From the NCBI GenBank assembly GCA_032622095.1, contig CP136067.1:194580052-194644051 (forward strand): DNA of 64,000 nucleotides, given 5' to 3'. Position 1 is the stretch's first letter; the number at the start of each line of letters is the position of its first letter. Positions 1 through 16,500 of this stretch are shown here, piece after piece. Below the pieces are notes generated by a model. That model saw nothing but the letters and a program-made list of their open reading frames with translations. It made no database searches and was not told the DNA's origin. This DNA comes from Siphonodentalium dalli. Taxonomy: Eukaryota; Mollusca; Scaphopoda; Gadilida; Siphonodentaliidae. Made by a program: the position numbers and the translations under genes.

Positions 1-3000
1 ATTAGGACGATTACAGAAGTAACCTGGATATTAGATCTATACCGAATAAAGTGACATTAGGACCATTACAGAAGTAACCTGGATATTAGATCAATACCGA
101 ATAAAGGGACATTAGGACCATTACAGAAGTAACCTGGATATTAGATCTATACCGAATAAAGTGACATTAGGACCATTACAGAAGTAACCTGGATATTAGA
201 TCAATACCGAATAAAGGGACATTAGGACCATTACAGAAGTAACCTGGATATTAGATCTATACCGAATAACGGGACATTAGGACCATTACAGAAGTAACCT
301 GGATATTAGATCAATACCGAATAACGGGACATTAGGACCATTACAGAAGTAACCTGGATATTAGATCTATACCGAATAAAGTGACATTAGGACCATTACA
401 TAAGTAACCTGGATATTAGATCTATACCGAATAAAGGGACATTAGGACCATTACATAAGTAACCTGGATATTAGATCTATACCGAATAACGTGACATTAG
501 GACCATTACAGAAGTAACCTGGATATTAGATCTATACCGAATAAAGTGACATTAGGACCATTACAGAAGTAACCTGGATATTAGATCAATACCGAATAAA
601 GGGACATTAGGACCATTACAGAAGTAACCTGGATATTAGATCTATACCGAATAAAGTGACATTAGGACGATTACTGAAGTAACCTGGATATTAGATCTAT
701 ACCGAATAACGTGACATTAGGACCATTACTGAAGTAACCTGGATATTAGATCTATACCGAATAAAGTGACATTAGGACCATTACAGAAGTAACCTGGATA
801 TTAGATCAATACCGAATAAAGTGACATTAGGACCATTACAGAAGTAACCTGGATATTAGATCTATACCGAATAACGTGACATTAGGACCATTACAGAAGT
901 AACCTGGATATTAGATCTATACCGAATAAAGTGACATTAGGACCATTACAGAAGTAACCTGGATATTAGATCTATACCGAATAAAGTGACATTAGGACCA
1001 TTACAGAAGTAACCTGGATATTAGATCTATACCGAATAAAGTGACATTAGGACGATTACAGAAGTAACCTGGATATTATATCTATACCGAATAAAGTGAC
1101 ATTAGGACCATTACATAAGTAACCTGGATATTAGATCTATACCGAATAAAGTGACATTAGGACCATTACAGAAGTAACCTGGATATTAGATCTATACCGA
1201 ATAAAGGGACATTAGGACCATTACAGAAGTAACCTGGATATTAGATCTATACCGAATAAAGGGACATTAGGACCATTACAGAAGTAACCTGGATATTAGA
1301 TCTATACCGAATAAAGGGACATTAGGACCATTACAGAAGTAACCTGGATATTAGATCTATACCGAATAACGGGACATTAGGACCATTACAGAAGTAACCT
1401 GGATATTATATCTATACCGAATAAAGTGACATTAGGACCATTACAGAAGTAACCTGGATATTAGATCTATACCGAATAACGGGACATTAGGACCATTACA
1501 TAAGTAACCTGGATATTAGATCTATACCGAATAAAGTGACATTAGGACGATTACAGAAGTAACCTGGATATTAGATCTATACCGAATAACGGGACATTAG
1601 GACCATTACAGAAGTAACCTGGATATTAGATCAATACCGAATAAAGGGACATTAGGACCATTACAGAAGTAACCTGGATATTAGATCTATACCGAATAAA
1701 GTGACATTAGGACCATTACAGAAGTAACCTGGATATTATATCTATACCGAATAAAGTGACATTAGGACCATTACATAAGTAACCTGGATATTAGATCAAT
1801 ACCGAATAACGGGACATTAGGACCATTACAGAAGTAACCTGGATATTAGATCTATACCGAATAAAGGGACATTAGGACCATTACAGAAGTAACCTGGATA
1901 TTAGATCTATACCGAATAAAGTGACATTAGGACCATTACAGAAGTAACCTGGATATTAGATATATACCGAATAAAGTGACATTAGGACCATTACAGAAGT
2001 AACCTGGATATTAGATCAATACCGAATAAAGGGACATTAGGACCATTATAGAAGTAACCTGGATATTAGATCTATACCGAATAACGGGACATTAGGACCA
2101 TTACAGAAGTAACCTGGATATTAGATCAATACCGAATAAAGTGACATTAGGACCATTACAGAAGTAACCTGGATATTAGATCAATACCGAATAAAGTGAC
2201 ATTAGGACCATTACAGAAGTAACCTGGATATTAGATATATACCGAATAAAGTGACATTAGGACCATTACAGAAGTAACCTGGATATTAGATCTATACCGA
2301 ATAAAGTGACATTAGGACCATTACAGAAGTAACCTGGATATTAGATCTATACCGAATAACGGGACATTAGGACCATTACAGAAGTAACCTCGATATTAGA
2401 TCTATACCGAATAAAGGGACATTAGGACCATTACATAAGTAACCTGGATATTAGATCAATACCGAATAAAGTGACATTAGGACCATTACAGAAGTAACCT
2501 CGATATTAGATCTATACCGAATAAAGGGACATTAGGACCATTACAGAAGTAACCTGGATATTAGATCTATACCGAATAAAGTGACATTAGGACCATTACA
2601 GAAGTAACCTGGATATTAGATCTATACCGAATAAAGTGACATTAGGACCATTACAGAAGTAACCTGGATATTAGATCTATACCGAATAACGGGACATTAG
2701 GACCATTACAGAAGTAACCTGGATATTAGATCTATACCGAATAAAGTGACATTAGGACCATTACAGAAGTAACCTGGATATTAGATCTATACCGAATAAC
2801 GGGACATTAGGACCATTACAGAAGTAACCTGGATATTAGATCTATACCGAATAAAGGGACATTAGGACCATTACAGAAGTAACCTGGATATTAGATCTAT
2901 ACTGAATAAAGTGACATTAGGACCATTACAGAAGTAACCTGGATATTAGATCTATACTGAATAAAGTGACATTAGGACCATTACAGAAGTAACCTCGATA

Positions 3001-5299
3001 TTAGATCTATACCGAATAAAGGGACATTAGGACGATTACAGAAGTAACCTGGATATTAGATCTATACCGAATAAAGTGACATTAGGACCATTACAGAAGT
3101 AACCTGGATATTAGATCTATACCGAATAAAGTGACATTAGGACCATTACAGAAGTAACCTGGATATTAGATCTATACCGAATAAAGTGACATTAGGACCA
3201 TTACAGAAGTAACCTGGATATTAGATCTATACCGAATAAAGTGACATTAGGACCATTACAGAAGTAACCTGGATATTAGATCTATACCGAATAACGGGAC
3301 ATTAGGACCATTACAGAAGTAACCTGGATATTAGATCAATACCGAATAAAGTGACATTAGGACCATTACAGAAGTAACCTGGATATTAGATCTATACCGA
3401 ATAAAGTGACATTAGGACGATTACAGAAGTAACCTGGATATTAGATCAATACCGAATAAAGTGACATTAGGACCATTACAGAAGTAACCTGGATATTAGA
3501 TCTATACCGAATAAAGTGACATTAGGACCATTACAGAAGTAACCTGGATATTAGATCTATAACGAATAAAGTGACATTAGGACCATTACAGAAGTAACCT
3601 GGATATTAGATCTATACCGAATAAACGGACATTAGGACCATTACAGAAGTAACCTGGATATTAGATATATACCGAATAAAGTGACATTAGGACCATTACA
3701 GAAGTAACCTGGATATTAGATCTATACCGAATAAAGGGACATTAGGACCATTACAGAAGTAACCTGGATATTAGATCTATACCGAATAACATGACATTAG
3801 GACCATTACAGAAGTAACCTCGATATTAGATCTATACCGAATAACATGACATTAGGACCATTACAGAAGTAACCTCGATATTAGATCTATACCGAATAAA
3901 GGGACATTAGGACCATTACAGAAGTAACCTGGATATTAGATCTATACCGAATAACGGGACATTAGGACCATTACAGAAGTAACCTCGATATTAGATCTAT
4001 ACCGAATAAAGGGACATTAGGACCATTACAGAAGTAACCTGGATATTATATCTATACCGAATAAAGTGACATTAGGACCATTACATAAGTAACCTGGATA
4101 TTAGATCTATACCGAATAAAGGGACATTAGGACCATTACAGAAGTAACCTGGATATTAGATCTATACCGAATAACGGGACATTAGGACCATTACAGAAGT
4201 AACCTCGATATTAGATCTATACCGAATAAAGGGACATTAGGACCATTACAGAAGTAACCTGGATATTATATCTATACCGAATAACGGGACATTAGGACCA
4301 TTACAGAAGTAACCTCGATATTAGATCTATACCGAATAAAGGGACATTAGGACCATTACAGAAGTAACCTGGATATTATATCTATACCGAATAAAGTGAC
4401 ATTAGGACCATTACATAAGTAACCTGGATATTAGATCTATACCGAATAAAGGGACATTAGGACCATTACTGAAGTAACCTGGATATTAGATCTATACCGA
4501 ATAAAGAGACATTAGGACCATTACATAAGTAACCTGGATATTATATCAATACCGAATAAAGTGACATTAGGACCATTACAGAAGTAACCTGGATATTAGA
4601 TCAATACCGAATAAAGTGACATTAGGACCATTAGTAACCTGGATATTAGATCTATACCGAATAAAGTGACATTAGGACCATTACAGAAGTAACCTGGATA
4701 TTAGATCTATACCGAATAAAGTGACATTAGGACCATTACAGAAGTAACCTGGATATTAGATCTATACCGAATAAAGTGACATTAGGACCATTACTGAAGT
4801 AACCTGGATATTAGATCAATACCGAATAAAGTGACATTAGGACCATTACAGAAGTAACCTGGATATTAGATCTATACCGAATAAAGGGACATTAGGACCA
4901 TTACAGAAGTAACCTGGATATTAGATCTATACCGAATAAAGTGACATTAGGACCATTACAGAAGTAACCTGGATATTAGATCTATATATACCGAATAAAG
5001 TGACATTAGGATCATTACAGAAGTAACCTGGATATTAGATCAATACCGAATAAAGTGACATTAGGACCATTACAGAAGTAACCTGGATATTAGATCTATA
5101 CCAAATAAAGGGACATTAGGACCATTACAGAAGTAACCTGGATATTAGATCAATACCGAATAAAGTGACATTAGGACCATTACAGAAGTAACCTGGATAT
5201 TAGATCTATACCGAATAAAGTGACATTAGGACCATTACAGAAGTAACCTGGATATTAGATCTATACCGAATAAAGTGACATTAGGACCATTACAGAAGT

Positions 5300-6230
5300 A
5301 ACCTGGATATTAGATCTATATATACCGAATAAAGTGACATTAGGACCATTACAGAAGTAACCTGGATATTAGATCTATACCTAATAAAGTGACATTAGGA
5401 CCATTACAGAAGTAACCTCGATATTAGATATATACCGAATAAAGTGACATTAGGACCATTACAGAAGTAACCTGGATATTAGATCTATACCTAATAAAGG
5501 GACATTAGGACCATTACAGAAGTAACCTGGATATTAGATCTATACCGAATAAAGGGACATTAGGACCATTACATAAGTAACCTGGATATTAGATCTATAC
5601 CTAATAAAGTGACATTAGGACCATTACATAAGTAACCTGGATATTAGATCTATACCTAATAAAGGGACATTAGGACCATTACAGAAGTAACCTGGATATT
5701 AGATCTATACTGAATAAAGTGACATTAGGACCATTACATAAGTAACCTGGATATTAGATCTATACCTAATAAAGGGACATTAGGACCATTACAGAAGTAA
5801 CCTGGATATTAGATATACTGAATAAAGTGACATTAGGACCATTACATAAGTAACCTGGATATTAGATCAATACCGAATAAAGGGACATTAGGACCATTAC
5901 AGAAGTAACCTGGATATTAGATCTATACCTAATAAAGTGACATTAGGACCATTACAGAAGTAACCTGGATATTAGATCAATACCGAATAAAGGGACATTA
6001 GGACCATTACAGAAGTAACCTGGATATTAGATCTATACCTAATAAAGTGACATTAGGACCATTACATAAGTAACCTGGATATTAGATCTATACCTAATAA
6101 AGGGACATTAGGACCATTACAGAAGTAACCTGGATATTAGATCTATACTGAATAACGTGACATTAGGACCATTACAGAAGTAACCTGGATATTAGATCTA
6201 TACCTAATAAAGGGACATTAGGACCATTAC
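5300..6230 (+). repeat. satellite sub-domain rich in CCTAATAAA monomers
   Basis: Within array 1, monomers carrying T at position 44 (CCTAATAAA instead of CCGAATAAA) cluster here, at about 5380, 5490, 5600, 5655, 5762, 5928, 6038, 6093 and 6203. They are mixed with CTGAATAA monomers near 5709, 5817 and 6150. Elsewhere in array 1 these variants are rare. The clustering indicates local spread by unequal exchange or gene conversion. Confidence 0.75.
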
Positions 6231-9200
6231 AGAAGTAACCTGGATATTAGATCTATACCGAATAAAGTGACATTAGGACCATTACAGAAGTAACCTGGAT
6301 ATTAGATCTATACCGAATAAAGTGACATTAGGACCATTACAGAAGTAACCTGGATATTAGATCTATACCGAATAAAGTGACATTAGGACCATTACAGAAG
6401 TAACCTGGATATTAGATCTATACCGAATAAAGTGACATTAGGACCATTACAGAAGTAACCTGGATATTAGATCAATACCGAATAACCTGACATTAGGACC
6501 ATTACAGAAGTAACCTGGATATTAGATCTATACCGAATAAAGTGACATTAGGACCATTACAGAAGTAACCTGGATATTAGATCTATACCGAATAAAGTGA
6601 CATTAGGACCATTACAGAAGTAACCTGGATATTAGATCTATACCGAATAAAGTGACATTAGGACCATTACAGAAGTAACCTGGATATTAGATCTATACCG
6701 AATAAAGTGACATTAGGACCATTACAGAAGTAACCTGGATATTAGATCTATACCGAATAACATGACATTAGGACCATTACAGAAGTAACCTGGATATTAG
6801 ATCTATACCGAATAAAGTGACATTAGGACCATTACAGAAGTAACCTGGATATTAGATCTATACCGAATAAAGTGACATTAGGACCATTACAGAAGTAACC
6901 TGGATATTAGATCTATACCGAATAAAGGGACATTAGGACCATTACAGAAGTAACCTGGATATTAGATCAATACCGAATAACATGACATTAGGACCATTAC
7001 AGAAGTAACCTGGATATTAGATCTATACCGAATAAAGTGACATTAGGACCATTACAGAAGTAACCTGGATATTAGATCTATACCGAATAAAGGGACATTA
7101 GGACCATTACAGAAGTAACCTGGATATTAGATCAATACCGAATAACATGACATTAGGACCATTACAGAAGTAACCTGGATATTAGATCAATACCGAATAA
7201 CATGACATTAGGACCATTACAGAAGTAACCTGGATATTAGATCAATACCGAATAAAGTGACATTAGGACCATTACAGAAGTAACCAGGATATTAGATCAA
7301 TACCGAATAAAGGGACATTAGGACCATTACAGAAGTAACCTGGATATTAGATTTATACCGAATAAAGTGACATTAGGACCATTACATAAGTAACCTGGAT
7401 ATTAGATCTATACCGAATAAAGTGACATTAGGACCATTACAGAAGTAACCTGGATATTAGATCTATACCGAATAAAGTGACATTAGGACCATTACAGAAG
7501 TAACCTGGATATTAGATCAATACCGAATAAAGTGACATTAGGACCATTACAGAAGTAACCTGGATATTAGATCAATACCGAATAAAGGGACATTAGGACC
7601 ATTACAGAAGTAACCTGGATATTAGATCTATACCGAATAAAGTGACATTAGGACCATTACAGAAGTAACCTGGATATTAGATCTATACCGAATAAAGTGA
7701 CATTAGGACCATTACAGAAGTAACCTGGATATTAGATCTATACCTAATAAAGGGACATTAGGACCATTACAGAAGTAACCTGGATATTAGATCTATACCG
7801 AATAAAGGGACATTAGGACCATTACAGAAGTAACCTCGATATTAGATCTATACCGAATAAAGTGACATTAGGACCATTACAGAAGTAACCTCGATATTAG
7901 ATCTATACCGAATAAAGTGACATTAGGACCATTACAGAAGTAACCTGGATATTAGATCTATACCGAATAACGTGACATTAGGACCATTACTGAAGTAACC
8001 TGGATATTAGATCTATACCGAATAAAGTGACATTAGGACCATTACAGAAGTAACCTGGATATTAGATCAATACCGAATAAAGGGACATTAGGACCATTAC
8101 ACAAGTAACCTGGATATTAGATCAATACCGAATAAAGGGACATTAGGACCATTACAGAAGTAACCTGGATATTAGATCTATACCGAATAACGGGACATTA
8201 GGACCATTACAGAAGTAACCTGGATATTAGATCTATACCGAATAACGGGACATTAGGACCATTACAGAAGTAACCTGGATATTAGATCTATACCGAATAA
8301 AGTGACATTAGGACCATTACAGAAGTAACCTGGATATTAGATCTATACCGAATAAAGGGACATTAGGACCATTACAGAAGTAACCTGGATATTAGATCTA
8401 TACCGAATAAAGTGACATTAGGACCATTACAGAAGTAACCTGGATATTAGATCTATACCGAATAACGGGACATTAGGACCATTATAGAAGTAACCTGGAT
8501 ATTAGATCTATACCGAATAAAGTGACATTAGGACCATTACAGAAGTAACCTGGATATTAGATCTATACCGAATAAAGTGACATTAGGACCATTACAGAAG
8601 TAACCTGGATATTAGATCTATACCGAATAAAGTGACATTAGGACCATTACAGAAGTAACCTGGATATTAGATCTATACCGAATAACCTGACATTAGGACC
8701 ATTACAGAAGTAACCTGGATATTAGATCTATACCGAATAAAGGGACATTAGGACCATTACAGAAGTAACCTGGATATTAGATCTATACCGAATAAAGTGA
8801 CATTAGGACCATTACAGAAGTAACCTGGATATTAGATCTATACCGAATAAAGGGACATTAGGACCATTACAGAAGTAACCTGGATATTAGATCTATACCG
8901 AATAAAGGGACATTAGGACCATTACAGAAGTAACCTGGATATTAGATCTATACCGAATAAAGTGACATTAGGACCATTACAGAAGTAACCTGGATATTAG
9001 ATCTATACCGAATAAAGTGACATTAGGACCATTACAGAAGTAACCTGGATATTAGATCAATACCGAATAAAGTGACATTAGGACCATTACAGAAGTAACC
9101 TGGATATTAGATCTATACCGAATAAAGTGACATTAGGGACCATTACAGAAGTAACCAGGATATTAGATATATACCGAATAAAGGGACATTAGGACCATTA

Positions 9201-9540
9201 CAGAAGTAACCTGGATATTAGATCTATACCGAATAAAGTGACATTAGGACGATTACAGAAGTAACCTGGATATTAGATCTATACCGAATAAAGGGACATT
9301 AGGACGATTACAGAAGTAACCTGGATATTAGATCTATACCGAATAAAGGGACATTAGGACCATTACAGAAGTAACCTGGATATTAGATCAATACCGAATA
9401 AAAGTGACATTAGGACCATTACAGAAGTAACCTGGATATTAGATTTATACCGAATAAAGTGACATTAGGACCATTACAGAAGTAACCTGGATATTAGATC
9501 TATACCGAATAAAGTGACATTAGGACCATTACAGAAGTAA

Positions 9541-10540
9541 CCTATATTAGATATATACCGAATAAAGGGACATTAGGACCATTACAGAAGTAACCTGGAT
9601 ATTAGATCTATACCGAATAAAGGGACATTAGGACCATTACAGAAGTAACCTATATTAGATCTATACCGAATAAAGTGACATTAGGACCATTACATAAGTA
9701 ACCTGGATATTAGATATATACCGAATAAAGTGACATTAGGACCATTACAGAAGTAACCTGTATATTAGATCTATACCGAATAAAGGGACATTAGGACCAT
9801 TACAGAAGTAACCTGTATATTAGATCTATACCGAATAAAGGGACATTAGGACCATTACAGAAGTACCTGGATATTAGATCAATACCGAATAAAGGGACAT
9901 TAGGACCATTACTGAAGTAACCTGGATATTAGATCTATACCGAATAACCTGACATTAGGACCATTACAGAAGTAACCTGGATATTAGATCTATACCGAAT
10001 AAAGTGACATTAGGACCATTACAGAAGTAACCTGTATATTAGATCTATACCGAATAAAGGGACATTAGGACCATTACAGAAGTAACCTGGATATTAGATC
10101 AATACCGAATAAAGGGACATTAGGACCATTACTGAAGTAACCTGGATATTAGATCTATACCGAATAAAGTGACATTAGGACCATTACAGAAGTAACCTGT
10201 ATATTAGATCTATACCGAATAAAGGGACATTAGGACCATTACAGAAGTAACCTGGATATTAGATCAATACCGAATAAAGGGACATTAGGACCATTACTGA
10301 AGTAACCTGGATATTAGATCTATACCGAATAACCTGACATTAGGACCATTACAGAAGTAACCTGGATATTAGATCTATACCGAATAAAGTGACATTAGGA
10401 CCATTACAGAAGTAACCTGTATATTAGATCTATACCGAATAAAGGGACATTAGGACCATTACAGAAGTAACCTGGATATTAGATCAATACCGAATAAAGG
10501 GACATTAGGACCATTACTGAAGTAACCTGATATTAGATCT
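9541..10540 (+). repeat. short-period higher-order repeats (2-, 3- and 4-monomer)
   Basis: Private markers repeat at multi-monomer spacings. A 2-bp deletion giving CCTATATT occurs at 9541 and 9649 (108 bp, a dimer with the deletion). The CCTGTATATT variant occurs at 10031, 10196 and 10416 (165 and 220 bp, three and four monomers). The intervening monomers repeat in the same order, including an ATTACTGAAG monomer and an AATAACCTG monomer. Confidence 0.8.
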
Positions 10541-12234
10541 ATACCTAATAAAGTGACATTAGGACCATTACAGAAGTAACCTGGGATATTAGATCTATAC
10601 CGAATAAAGGGACATTAGGACCATTACAGAAGTAACCTGGATATTAGATCTATACCGAATAAAGTGACATTAGGACCATTACAGAAGTAACCTGGATATT
10701 AGATCTATACCGAATAAAGGGACATTAGGACCATTACAGAAGTAACCTGGATATTAGATATACCGAATAAAGTGACATTAGGACCATTACAGAAGTAACC
10801 TGGATATTAGATCAATACTGAATAAAGTGACATTAGGACCATTACAGAAGTAACCTGGATATTAGATCTATACCGAATAACGGGACATTAGGACCATTAC
10901 AGAAGTAACCTGGATATTAGATATATACCGAATAAAGTGACATTAGGACCATTACAGAAGTAACCTGGATATTAGATCTATACCGAATAAAGTGACATTA
11001 GGACCATTACAGAAGTAACCTGGATATTAGATCAATACTGAATAAAGTGACATTAGGACCATTACAGAAGTAACCTGGATATTAGATCTATACCGAATAA
11101 CGGGACATTAGGACCATTACAGAAGTAACCTGGATATTAGATCAATACTGAATAAAGTGACATTAGGACCATTACAGAAGTAACCTGGATATTAGATCTA
11201 TACCGAATAAAGTGACATTAGGACCATTACAGAAGTAACCTGGATATTAGATCTATACCGAATAAAGTGACATTAGGACCATTACAGAAGTAACCTGCAT
11301 ATTAGATCAATACCGAATAAAGTGACATTAGGACCATTACAGAAGTAACCTGGATATTAGATCTATACCGAATAAAGTGACATTAGGACCATTACATAAG
11401 TAACCTGGATATTAGATCTATACCGAATAAAGTGACATTAGGACCATTACAGAAGTAACCTGGATATTAGATCTATACCGAATAAAGTGACATTAGGACC
11501 ATTACAGAAGTAACCTGGATATTAGATCAATACCGAATAACATGACATTAGGACCATTACAGAAGTAACCTGGATATTAGATCTATACCGAATAAAGGGA
11601 CATTAGGACCATTACAGAAGTAACCTGGATATTAGATCTATACCGAATAAAGTGACATTAGGACCATTACAGAAGTAACCTGGATATTAGATCTATACCG
11701 AATAAAGGGACATTAGGACCATTACAGAAGTAACCTGGATATTAGATCTATACCGAATAACCTGACATTAGGACCATTACTGAAGTAACCTGGATATTAG
11801 ATCTATACCGAATAAAGTGACATTAGGACCATTACAGAAGTAACCTGGATATTAGATCTATACCGAATAAAGGGACATTAGGACCATTACAGAAGTAACC
11901 TGGATATTAGATCTATACCGAATAACCTGACATTAGGACCATTACTGAAGTAACCTGGATATTAGATCTATACCGAATAAAGGGACATTAGGACCATTAC
12001 AGAAGTAACCTGGATATTAGATCTATACCGAATAAAGTGACATTAGGACCATTACAGAAGTAACCTGGATATTAGATCTATACCGAATAAAGGGACATTA
12101 GGACCATTACAGAAGTAACCTGGATATTAGATCTATACCGAATAACCTGACATTAGGACCATTACTGAAGTAACCTGGATATTAGATCTATACCGAATAA
12201 AGTGACATTAGGACCATTACAGAAGTAACCTGGA

Positions 12235-13545
12235 TATTAGATATATACCGAATAAAGGGACATTAGGACCATTACAGAAGTAACCTGGATATTAGATATA
12301 TACCGAATAAAGTGACATTAGGACCATTACAGAAGTAACCTGGATATTAGATATATACCGAATAAAGTGACATTAGGACCATTACAGAAGTAACCTGGAT
12401 ATTAGATATATACCGAATAAAGGGACATTAGGACCATTACAGAAGTAACCTGGATATTAGATATATACCGAATAAAGGGACATTAGGACCATTACAGAAG
12501 TAACCTGGATATTAGATATATACCGAATAAAGGGACATTAGGACCATTACATAAGTAACCTGGATATTAGATATATACCGAATAAAGGGACATTAGGACC
12601 ATTACAGAAGTAACCTGGATATTAGATATATACCGAATAAAGGGACATTAGGACCATTACAGAAGTAACCTGGATATTAGATATATACCGAATAAAGGGA
12701 CATTAGGACCATTACTGAAGTAACCTGGATATTAGATATATACCGAATAAAGGGACATTAGGACCATTACAGAAGTAACCTGGATATTAGATATATACCG
12801 AATAAAGGGACATTAGGACCATTACATAAGTAACCTGGATATTAGATATATACCGAATAAAGGGACATTAGGACCATTACAGAAGTAACCTGGATATTAG
12901 ATATATACCGAATAAAGGGACATTAGGACCATTACAGAAGTAACCTGGATATTAGATATATACCGAATAAAGGGACATTAGGACCATTACTGAAGTAACC
13001 TGGATATTAGATATATACCGAATAAAGGGACATTAGGACCATTACAGAAGTAACCTGGATATTAGATATATACCGAATAAAGGGACATTAGGACCATTAC
13101 AGAAGTAACCTGGATATTAGATCTATACCGAATAAAGGGACATTAGGACCATTACTGAAGTAACCTGGATATTAGATATATACCGAATAAAGGGACATTA
13201 GGACCATTACAGAAGTAACCTGGATATTAGATATATACCGAATAAAGGGACATTAGGACCATTACAGAAGTAACCTGGATATTAGATATATACCGAATAA
13301 AGTGACATTAGGACCATTACAGAAGTAACCTGGATATTAGATATATACCGAATAAAGGGACATTAGGACCATTACTGAAGTAACCTGGATATTAGATCTA
13401 TACCGAATAAAGTGACATTAGGACCATTACAGAAGTAACCTGGATATTAGATATATACCGAATAAAGTGACATTAGGACCATTACAGAAGTAACCTGGAT
13501 ATTAGATATATACCGAATAAAGGGACATTAGGACCATTACAGAAG
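12235..13545 (+). repeat. homogenised satellite sub-domain (AGATATAT type)
   Basis: Across about 24 consecutive monomers, nearly every copy carries AT at positions 37-38 (AGATATATACC), and most also end AAAGGGAC. On both sides the CT and CA alleles dominate. This is the longest run of a single variant in the window and looks like a recent local amplification. ATTACTGAAG monomers recur within it near 12714, 12989, 13154 and 13374, so the run may contain a larger repeating unit. Confidence 0.85.
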
Positions 13546-16500
13546 TAACCTGGATATTAGATCTATACCGAATAAAGTGACATTAGGACCATTACAGAAT
13601 TAACCTGGATATTAGATCAATACCGAATAAAGTGACATTAGGACCATTACAGAAGTAACCTGGATATTAGATCTATACCGAATAAAGTGACATTAGGACC
13701 ATTACAGAAGTAACCTGGATATTAGATCTATACCGAATAACGGGACATTAGGACCATTACAGAAGTAACCTGGATATTAGATCTATACCGAATAAAGTGA
13801 CATTAGGACCATTACAGAATTAACCTGGATATTAGATCTATACCGAATAAAGTGACATTAGGACCATTACAGAAGTAACCTGGATATTAGATATATACCG
13901 AATAAAGGGACATTAGGACCATTACAGAAGTAACCTGGATATTAGATCTATACCGAATAAAGGGACATTAGGACCATTACAGAAGTAACCTGGATATTAG
14001 ATCTATACCGAATAAAGTGACATTAGGACCATTACATAAGTAACCAGGATATTAGATCTATACCGAATAACGGGACATTAGGACCATTACATAAGTAACC
14101 TGGATATTAGATCTATACCGAATAACGGGACATTAGGACCATTACAGAAGTAACCTGGATATTAGATCTATACCGAATAAAGTGACATTAGGACCATTAC
14201 AGAAGTAACCTGGATATTAGATATATACCGAATAAAGTGACATTAGGACCATTACAGAAGTAACCTGGATATTAGATCTATACCGAATAAAGTGACATTA
14301 GGACCATTACAGAAGTAATCTGGATATTAGATCTATACCGAATAAAGGGACATTAGGACCATTACAGAAGTAACCTGGATATTAGATCAATACCGAATAA
14401 AGTGACATTAGGACCATTACAGAAGTAACCTGGATATTAGATCAATACCGAATAAAGTGACATTAGGACGATTACAGAAGTAATCTGGATATTAGATCTA
14501 TACCGAATAAAGTGACATTAGGACGATTACAGAAGTAACCTGGATATTAGATCTATACCGAATAAAGAGACATTAGGACCATTACAGAAGTAACCTGGAT
14601 ATTAGATCTATACCGAATAAAGTGACATTAGGACCATTACAGAAGTAACCTGGATATTAGATCTATACCGAATAACCTGACATTAGGACCATTACAGAAG
14701 TAACCTGGATATTAGATCAATACCGAATAAAGTGACATTAGGACCATTACAGAAGTAACCTGGATATTAGATCAATACCGAATAAAGGGACATTATGACC
14801 ATTACAGAAGTAACCTGGATATTAGATCTATACCGAATAAAGTGACATTAGGACCATTACAGAAGTAACCTGGATATTAGATCTATACCGAATAAAGTGA
14901 CATTAGGACCATTACAGAAGTAACCTGGATATTAGATCTATACCGAATAAAGTGACATTAGGACCATTACAGAAGTAACATGGATATTAGATATATACCG
15001 AATAAAGTGACATTAGGACCATTACAGAAGTAACCTGGATATTAGATATACCGAATAAAGTGACATTAGGACCATTACAGAAGTAACCTGGATATTAGAT
15101 CTATACCGAATAAAGGGACATTAGGACCATTACAGAAGTAACCTGGATATTAGATCAATACCGAATAAAGTGACATTAGGACCATTACATAAGTAACCTG
15201 GATATTAGATCTATACCGAATAAAGTGACATTAGGACCATTACCGAAGTAACCTGGATATTAGATCTATACCGAATAAAGTGACATTAGGACCATTACAG
15301 AAGTAACCTGGATATTAGATATACCGAATAAAGTGACATTAGGACCATTACATAAGTAACCTGGATATTAGATCTATACCGAATAAAGGGACATTAGGAC
15401 CATTACAGAAGTAACCTGGATATTAGATCTATACCGAATAAAGTGACATTAGGACGATTACAGAAGTAACCTGGATATTAGATCAATACCGAATAAAGTG
15501 ACATTAGGACCATTACAGAAGTAACCTGGATATTAGATCAATACCGAATAAAGTGACATTAGGACCATTACAGAAGTAACCTGGATATTAGATCTATACC
15601 GAATAACATGACATTAGGACCATTACAGAAGTAACCTGGATATTAGATCAATACCGAATAAAGTGACATTAGGACCATTACAGAAGTAACCTGGATATTA
15701 GATCTATACCGAATAAAGTGACATTAGGACCATTACAGAAGTAACCTGGATATTAGATCAATACCGAATAAAGTGACATTAGGACCATTACAGAAGTAAC
15801 CTGGATATTAGATCTATACCGAATAACGGGACATTAGGACCATTACAGAAGTAACCAGGATATTAGATCTATACCGAATAAAGGGACATTAGGACCATTA
15901 CAGAAGTAACCTGGATATTAGATCTATACCGAATAACATGACATTAGGACCATTACAGAAGTAACCAGGATATTAGATCTATACCGAATAAAGGGACATT
16001 AGGACCATTACAGAAGTAACCTGGATATTAGATCTATACCGAATAAAGTGACATTAGGACCATTACAGAAGTAACCTGGATATTAGATCTATACCGAATA
16101 AAGTGACATTAGGACCATTACAGAAGTAACCTGGATATTAGATCTATACCGAATAAAGTGACATTAGGACCATTACAGAAGTAACCTGGATATTAGATAT
16201 ATACCGAATAAAGTGACATTAGGACGATTACAGAAGTAACCTGGATATTAGATCTATACCGAATAACGGGACATTAGGACCATTACATAAGTAACCTGGA
16301 TATTAGATCTATAACGAATAAAGTGACATTAGGACGATTACAGAAGTAACCTGGATATTAGATCTATACCGAATAAAGTGACATTAGGACGATTACAGAA
16401 GTAACCTGGATATTAGATCTATACCGAATAAAGTGACATTAGGACCATTACAGAAGTAACCTGGATATTAGATCAATACCGAATAAAGTGACATTAGGAC

